A stretch of 10,093 nucleotides of DNA, taken from positions 1 through 10,093 of the forward strand of contig CAMLHR010000024.1 in assembly GCA_946479915.1 (NCBI GenBank), in the 5' to 3' direction. Below are positions 7,429 to 10,093 of this stretch, piece after piece (the first letter of the stretch is position 1; each line of letters starts with the position of its first letter). The position numbers and the translations under genes are program-made. The notes under the pieces were generated by a model. The model was not told the origin of the DNA. It ran no database searches and saw only the letters and a list, made by a program, of their open reading frames with translations. This stretch comes from an uncultured Lysobacter sp. GTDB lineage: Bacteria; Pseudomonadota; Gammaproteobacteria; Xanthomonadales; Xanthomonadaceae.

Positions 7429-8402
7429 CCTCCCTGCCCGACTTCCGCGACGTCCTGGCCGCGGCCGCGAGGATCGCCCCGCACGCGACCGCCACCCCCG
7501 TGCTGCGTTCGCACACGCTGGATGCGCTGGCCGGGTGCCGGCTGCATTTCAAGGCCGAGCCGCTGCAGCGCGCGGGCGCCTTCAAGTTCCGCGGCGCCTG
7601 CAACGCGGTATGGGCCCTGGATGAGGCGGCCGCCGCGCGTGGCGTGGTCACCCATTCGTCGGGCAACCACGGTGGGGCGCTCGCGCTCGCGGCACGCACC
7701 CGCGGCATCGCGTGCCACGTGGTGGTGCCCGATGGCGCGGTGGCCGCGAAGCTCGCCGCGATCGAGGCCTACGGCGCGACGCTGCACCGGTGCGCGCCGA
7801 CGATCGACGCCCGCGAGGCGAAGTGCGCCGAGGTGCAGGCGGCGACCGGCGCCACGCTCGTCCATCCGTACACCGACCCGCTCGTCATCGCGGGCCAGGG
7901 CACCGCCGCGATGGAACTGCTCGCGACGGCCGGCGGGGAGGCCTTCGACACCGTCGTCGTGCCGGTCGGCGGCGGCGGGCTGGCGTCCGGCACCTGCCTG
8001 GCGGTCGCGGCGCTGTCGCCCGCGACGCGCGTCGTGCTCGCCGAACCGGCCGGCGCGGCGGAGACCGCCGCGTCGCTCGCGCGTGGCGAGCGCGTCACCG
8101 AATTCACGCCCGACACCGTCTGCGACGGCCTGCGCGGCACGCTCGGCGCGCCGAATTTCGCGTTGCTGGGCGCGCACGGCGTGGAGGTGGTGACCGTGCC
8201 GGATGCCGGCACCGTGGCCGCGATGCGGCTGCTGTGGCAGCGCCTGAAGCTGGTGGTCGAGCCGTCGTCGGCGATCGCGCTGGCGGCGGTGCTCGCGCGG
8301 CGCGAGCGGTTCGCGGGACAGCGCGTGGGCGTGGTCCTCAGCGGGGGCAACGTCGACCTCGACGCGCTGCCCGCGTTGTTCGAGCGCGCGCGCGCCGGCT
8401 AG
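7425..8402 (+). CDS. Fold-type II PLP enzyme, serine racemase / threonine-serine dehydratase family
   Basis: This 325-residue enzyme carries the family marks in order. GAFKFRGA has Lys54, which would bind pyridoxal phosphate. SSGNHGGALA (78-87) is the substrate-carboxylate loop. VGGGGLASG (181-189) binds the cofactor phosphate. EPAGAAE (207-213) lies at the divalent-metal site of serine racemases, with Glu213 where Asp is common. SGGNVDL (306-312) is near the cofactor ring nitrogen. There is no C-terminal ACT regulatory domain, so it is not the biosynthetic, isoleucine-inhibited IlvA. Likely reactions are deamination of L-threonine or L-serine, serine racemization, or 3-hydroxyaspartate ammonia-lyase; sequence alone does not separate these. 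The start must be GTG 7425, because an in-frame TGA lies at 7419-7421. A weak GGAA (7413-7416) precedes it. The stop overlaps the convergent gene's stop by four bases. Confidence 0.92.
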   Translation: MTSLPDFRDVLAAAARIAPHATATPVLRSHTLDALAGCRLHFKAEPLQRAGAFKFRGACNAVWALDEAAAARGVVTHSSGNHGGALALAARTRGIACHVVVPDGAVAAKLAAIEAYGATLHRCAPTIDAREAKCAEVQAATGATLVHPYTDPLVIAGQGTAAMELLATAGGEAFDTVVVPVGGGGLASGTCLAVAALSPATRVVLAEPAGAAETAASLARGERVTEFTPDTVCDGLRGTLGAPNFALLGAHGVEVVTVPDAGTVAAMRLLWQRLKLVVEPSSAIALAAVLARRERFAGQRVGVVLSGGNVDLDALPALFERARAG

Positions 8403-8998
8403 CGCAGCGCCAGGGCCGCGCGCGACAGGCCCTCGTGCAGCAGCAGCCGGGTGACCGCGGCGCGTTCGCCCAGGGGGCGCTCGGCCAGTGCGTCGAGCAG
8501 CATCCCGAACGAGCGGCAACGCACGTCGCCCTCGTCGGACTGCAGCCCAGGCAGGAAGTCCTCGTGCAGGATCGCCGCGGTGGCGCCGGCGGACCGGAAC
8601 ACCTGGCGCGCGGCATCGGCGTCAAACGGTTGCGGCGGGTTGCGTGTCGCCTCGACCAGCACCTCGGCCACGGCGAGCGCGAAGCGTTCCCGGCTCTCCG
8701 GGGCCAGGCCCCGCGCCGCCGCGTTCATGCCCGCCAGGCTGCGGTCCGCGTCCGCGTCGAACAGGCCGCACAGGGCGGCCGATTCGTCGGGCCGGGCCGC
8801 CGCGGCGTGGACCGCCTGGAACAGGCCGTCGATCGCCCCGTCCGGCGCGCGCTGCAGCAGCTCGCGGCCATCGGCCACGAGCACGGCGGGGTCGAACCCG
8901 AGCTGCTCGAGCGCGGGTGCGGGGTCCGGCGGCGCCGCGAGGGCCGGGACGGAAACCAGTGCGAAGGCGAGCGGCAACAGGCGGCGCGGTCGGGACAT
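8399..8998 (-). CDS. Small exported protein of unknown function
   Basis: This 199-residue protein has a Sec-type signal peptide: MSRPRRLLPLAFALVSVPALAA, with probable cleavage after the ALA around residues 20-22 and no lipobox, so it is probably periplasmic or secreted. The mature part looks mostly helical, with Ala/Leu/Glu-rich segments (EQLGFDPAVLVADGRELLQRA, RERFALAVAEVLVEATRN, RSFGMLLDALAERPLGERAAVTRLLLHEG). It has two cysteines, Cys77 and Cys161, which could pair. I recognise no enzyme motif. It follows bioC on the same strand after 56 bases, so it may be read from the biotin transcript, though nothing in it points to biotin metabolism. Its stop codon shares CTAG with the stop of the convergent PLP-enzyme gene. 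No good Shine-Dalgarno is seen; a hairpin lies just before the ATG. Confidence 0.8.
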   Translation of the reverse strand: MSRPRRLLPLAFALVSVPALAAPPDPAPALEQLGFDPAVLVADGRELLQRAPDGAIDGLFQAVHAAAARPDESAALCGLFDADADRSLAGMNAAARGLAPESRERFALAVAEVLVEATRNPPQPFDADAARQVFRSAGATAAILHEDFLPGLQSDEGDVRCRSFGMLLDALAERPLGERAAVTRLLLHEGLSRAALALR

Positions 8999-9001
8999 GG
9001 C

Positions 9002-9022
9002 GGCGGTCCGGTGGGGTCCGCC
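9002..9022 (-). promoter_or_regulatory. Short hairpin just upstream of the exported-protein gene
   Basis: GGCGG (9002-9006) pairs with CCGCC (9018-9022). Two further G-C pairs lie inside one T-T (A-A in the minus strand) mismatch, enclosing the loop GGTGG. It ends three bases before the ATG at 8998. The only GGA near the start lies in the stem, so folding could limit translation. There is no T-run, so it is not a standard terminator for bioC. Confidence 0.3.
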
Positions 9023-9054
9023 GTGACTCTAGGCGTCCGGATCTGAACCGCGCG

Positions 9055-9954
9055 TCAGCGCCGCCGGATCGGGATCTGTCCCACCGGGACGCTCGTGACC
9101 TCGATCCCGCCCTCGCGGATCGGCGCGCCGGGCGGCGGCGCCCACGCGTGCGCCTGGATGACTTCCCAGGTGGCGGGCAGGCCTGCATCGGTGCGCAACG
9201 GTTCGTAGGCCGCGGCGGCGGCGGCGAAGCGCGCGCGGCCGGTGAGCGTGCGGCGGCGGCCGGACAACGCGTTGGTCGCGCCGAGCGCGCGCAACTGGCG
9301 CATCAACGCGGGCAGGTCGGCGTGGTGGTGCCGATGGAGGTCGCGGTCGAGCACCGGATCGCGGAACCCGGCATGCACGAGCGCGTCGCCGAACATCGCG
9401 ATGTCGGCAAACGGGCTGACGTGCGGGCGGGCATCGGCCTGGGCGAAGGCCTCGCGCAGCTCGTGCAGCGTCTCGCTGCCGAACGTGGACAGCAGCAGCA
9501 GTCCGCCCGGCTTCAGCACGCGGCGCAGGCCCGCGAACGTGGCCGGCAGGTCCTCGACCCATTGCAGGCACAGGTTGGAAACGAGCACGTCCACGCTGCC
9601 CCCGGCCAGCGGCAAGGCGCGCGCGTCGGCGCACACCAGGTCGACCTCGCGGCGCAGGGGCCGCCAGGGCAACGCGTGGCGGCGCGCTTCCTGGAGCATG
9701 GGCAGGGCCATGTCGATCGCGACGACGCGCGCGCGGGGCCAGCGGCGGCGCATCGCGCGCGCGGCCGTGCCGGGCCCGCTGCCGAGGTCGACGACCACGT
9801 CGGGCTTGCGCTCGTAGTAGTCGAGCGACTCGAGCAGGCGCGATTCGACCTCGTGCTGCAGCGCCGCCACGCTGTCGTAGCCCGCGGCCGCCCGCGCGAA
9901 CGCGCGCCGGACGTGGCGCGCGTCGAACAGGGGCGGTGGCGGGGCGGAGACCAT
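9055..9954 (-). CDS. bioC: Malonyl-[acyl-carrier protein] O-methyltransferase BioC
   Basis: BioC methylates the free carboxyl of malonyl-ACP with S-adenosylmethionine, so that fatty-acid synthesis can extend it to the pimeloyl-ACP methyl ester used for biotin. The 299-residue protein has the typical N-terminal block VRRAFARAAAGYD (15-27). SAM motif I is VVDLGSGPGTAAR (54-66), with acidic Asp80 after the second strand. CADARALPL (108-116) follows, then the BioC-like SNLCLQWVEDL (126-136), LKPGGLLLLSTFGSETLHELREAF (147-170) and a C-terminal half suited to carrier-protein contact (LMRQLRALGATNA, then GRRRTLTGRARF). It is somewhat longer than the roughly 250 residues of the E. coli enzyme, through the N-terminus and a C-terminal extension after residue 265. 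The start overlaps the bioH stop as TGATG, so translation is probably coupled. Confidence 0.94.
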   Translation of the reverse strand: MVSAPPPPLFDARHVRRAFARAAAGYDSVAALQHEVESRLLESLDYYERKPDVVVDLGSGPGTAARAMRRRWPRARVVAIDMALPMLQEARRHALPWRPLRREVDLVCADARALPLAGGSVDVLVSNLCLQWVEDLPATFAGLRRVLKPGGLLLLSTFGSETLHELREAFAQADARPHVSPFADIAMFGDALVHAGFRDPVLDRDLHRHHHADLPALMRQLRALGATNALSGRRRTLTGRARFAAAAAAYEPLRTDAGLPATWEVIQAHAWAPPPGAPIREGGIEVTSVPVGQIPIRRR

Positions 9955-10093
9955 CAGCGTCGGTCCGTCGGGCGGGTGCCGAGGCGTTCGCGCACGTGCG
10001 CGGCCACGACCTCGGCATGGGTGAGGAAGGGTGCATGGCCGGCGTGTTCGACGTCGTGCATCCCGGTCACGTGCGCCACCTGTTGTTCGCCAA
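9954..10093 (-). CDS. bioH: Pimeloyl-[ACP] methyl ester esterase BioH, C-terminal end only
   Basis: Reading the minus strand from the window edge, the frame ending at TGA 9956-9954 gives about 45 residues: GEQQVAHVTGMHDVEHAGHA followed by PFLTHAEVVAAHVRERLG and a short basic tail. The block AGHAPFLTHAEVV is the end of an alpha/beta hydrolase, with the catalytic His in GHAPF, and matches the BioH C-terminus in pattern. BioH cleaves the methyl ester from pimeloyl-ACP and so ends the chain-extension phase that BioC begins. The one-base overlap TGATG with bioC strengthens the assignment. The start, the nucleophile elbow and the rest of the gene lie outside the window. Confidence 0.85.
   Translation of the reverse strand, partial: GEQQVAHVTGMHDVEHAGHAPFLTHAEVVAAHVRERLGTRPTDRR

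Noticed and set aside
7389..8519. A 376-codon minus-strand frame opposite the PLP-enzyme gene
   Set aside because: No recognisable domain, and the Arg/Ala/Gly-rich composition is typical of antisense frames in GC-rich DNA.

Overview
The window looks like an ordinary chromosomal stretch from a very GC-rich gammaproteobacterium. The Lysobacter/Luteimonas side of the Xanthomonadaceae is the best guess. That rests on the strong G/C preference at third codon positions, the style of the MnmG, PhhA and BioC proteins, a bioH-bioC arrangement, and a Tyr/Gly-rich lipoprotein of a kind I associate with that family. The taxonomic call is inference, because there is no rRNA or other marker. I see no tRNA, rRNA, CRISPR array, insertion sequence, integrase or phage gene.

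Layout, left to right. (1) Positions 109-570 (+) encode a small glycine-zipper protein with an excellent ribosome-binding site. Its end faces the next block, and a strong hairpin at 594-621 can stop transcription from both sides. (2) Positions 645-6584 hold four minus-strand genes in the order of transcription: mnmG (tRNA wobble-uridine modification), a BNR/sialidase-fold lipoprotein with an unusual Cys cluster and a His-rich loop, an M28 zinc aminopeptidase lipoprotein, and phhA (phenylalanine 4-hydroxylase). The gaps are only 51, 41 and 25 bases, so they may be one transcription unit ending at 594-621. A two-part stem-loop fills the gap in front of the peptidase gene. (3) Positions 6708-7322 (-) encode a low-complexity Tyr/Gly- then Pro/Arg-rich lipoprotein with its own rho-independent terminator at 6651-6682. 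(4) A 102-base divergent spacer leads to 7425-8402 (+), a fold-type II PLP enzyme of the serine racemase/threonine dehydratase family. Its stop codon overlaps that of the next, convergent gene by the four bases CTAG. (5) Positions 8399-10093 (-) hold the end of bioH (cut by the window edge), bioC coupled to it through TGATG, and a small exported protein of unknown function.

Functionally, bioH and bioC form the methyl-ester shunt that makes pimeloyl-ACP for biotin. BioC methylates malonyl-ACP and BioH later removes the methyl group. PhhA, the peptidase and the PLP enzyme all relate to amino-acid use, but only phhA and the peptidase gene are neighbours. I did not find a clearly new multi-gene system. 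The most interesting item is the BNR lipoprotein with its CDCC...CPVNGP motif and His-rich insert, sitting in an odd operon with mnmG.
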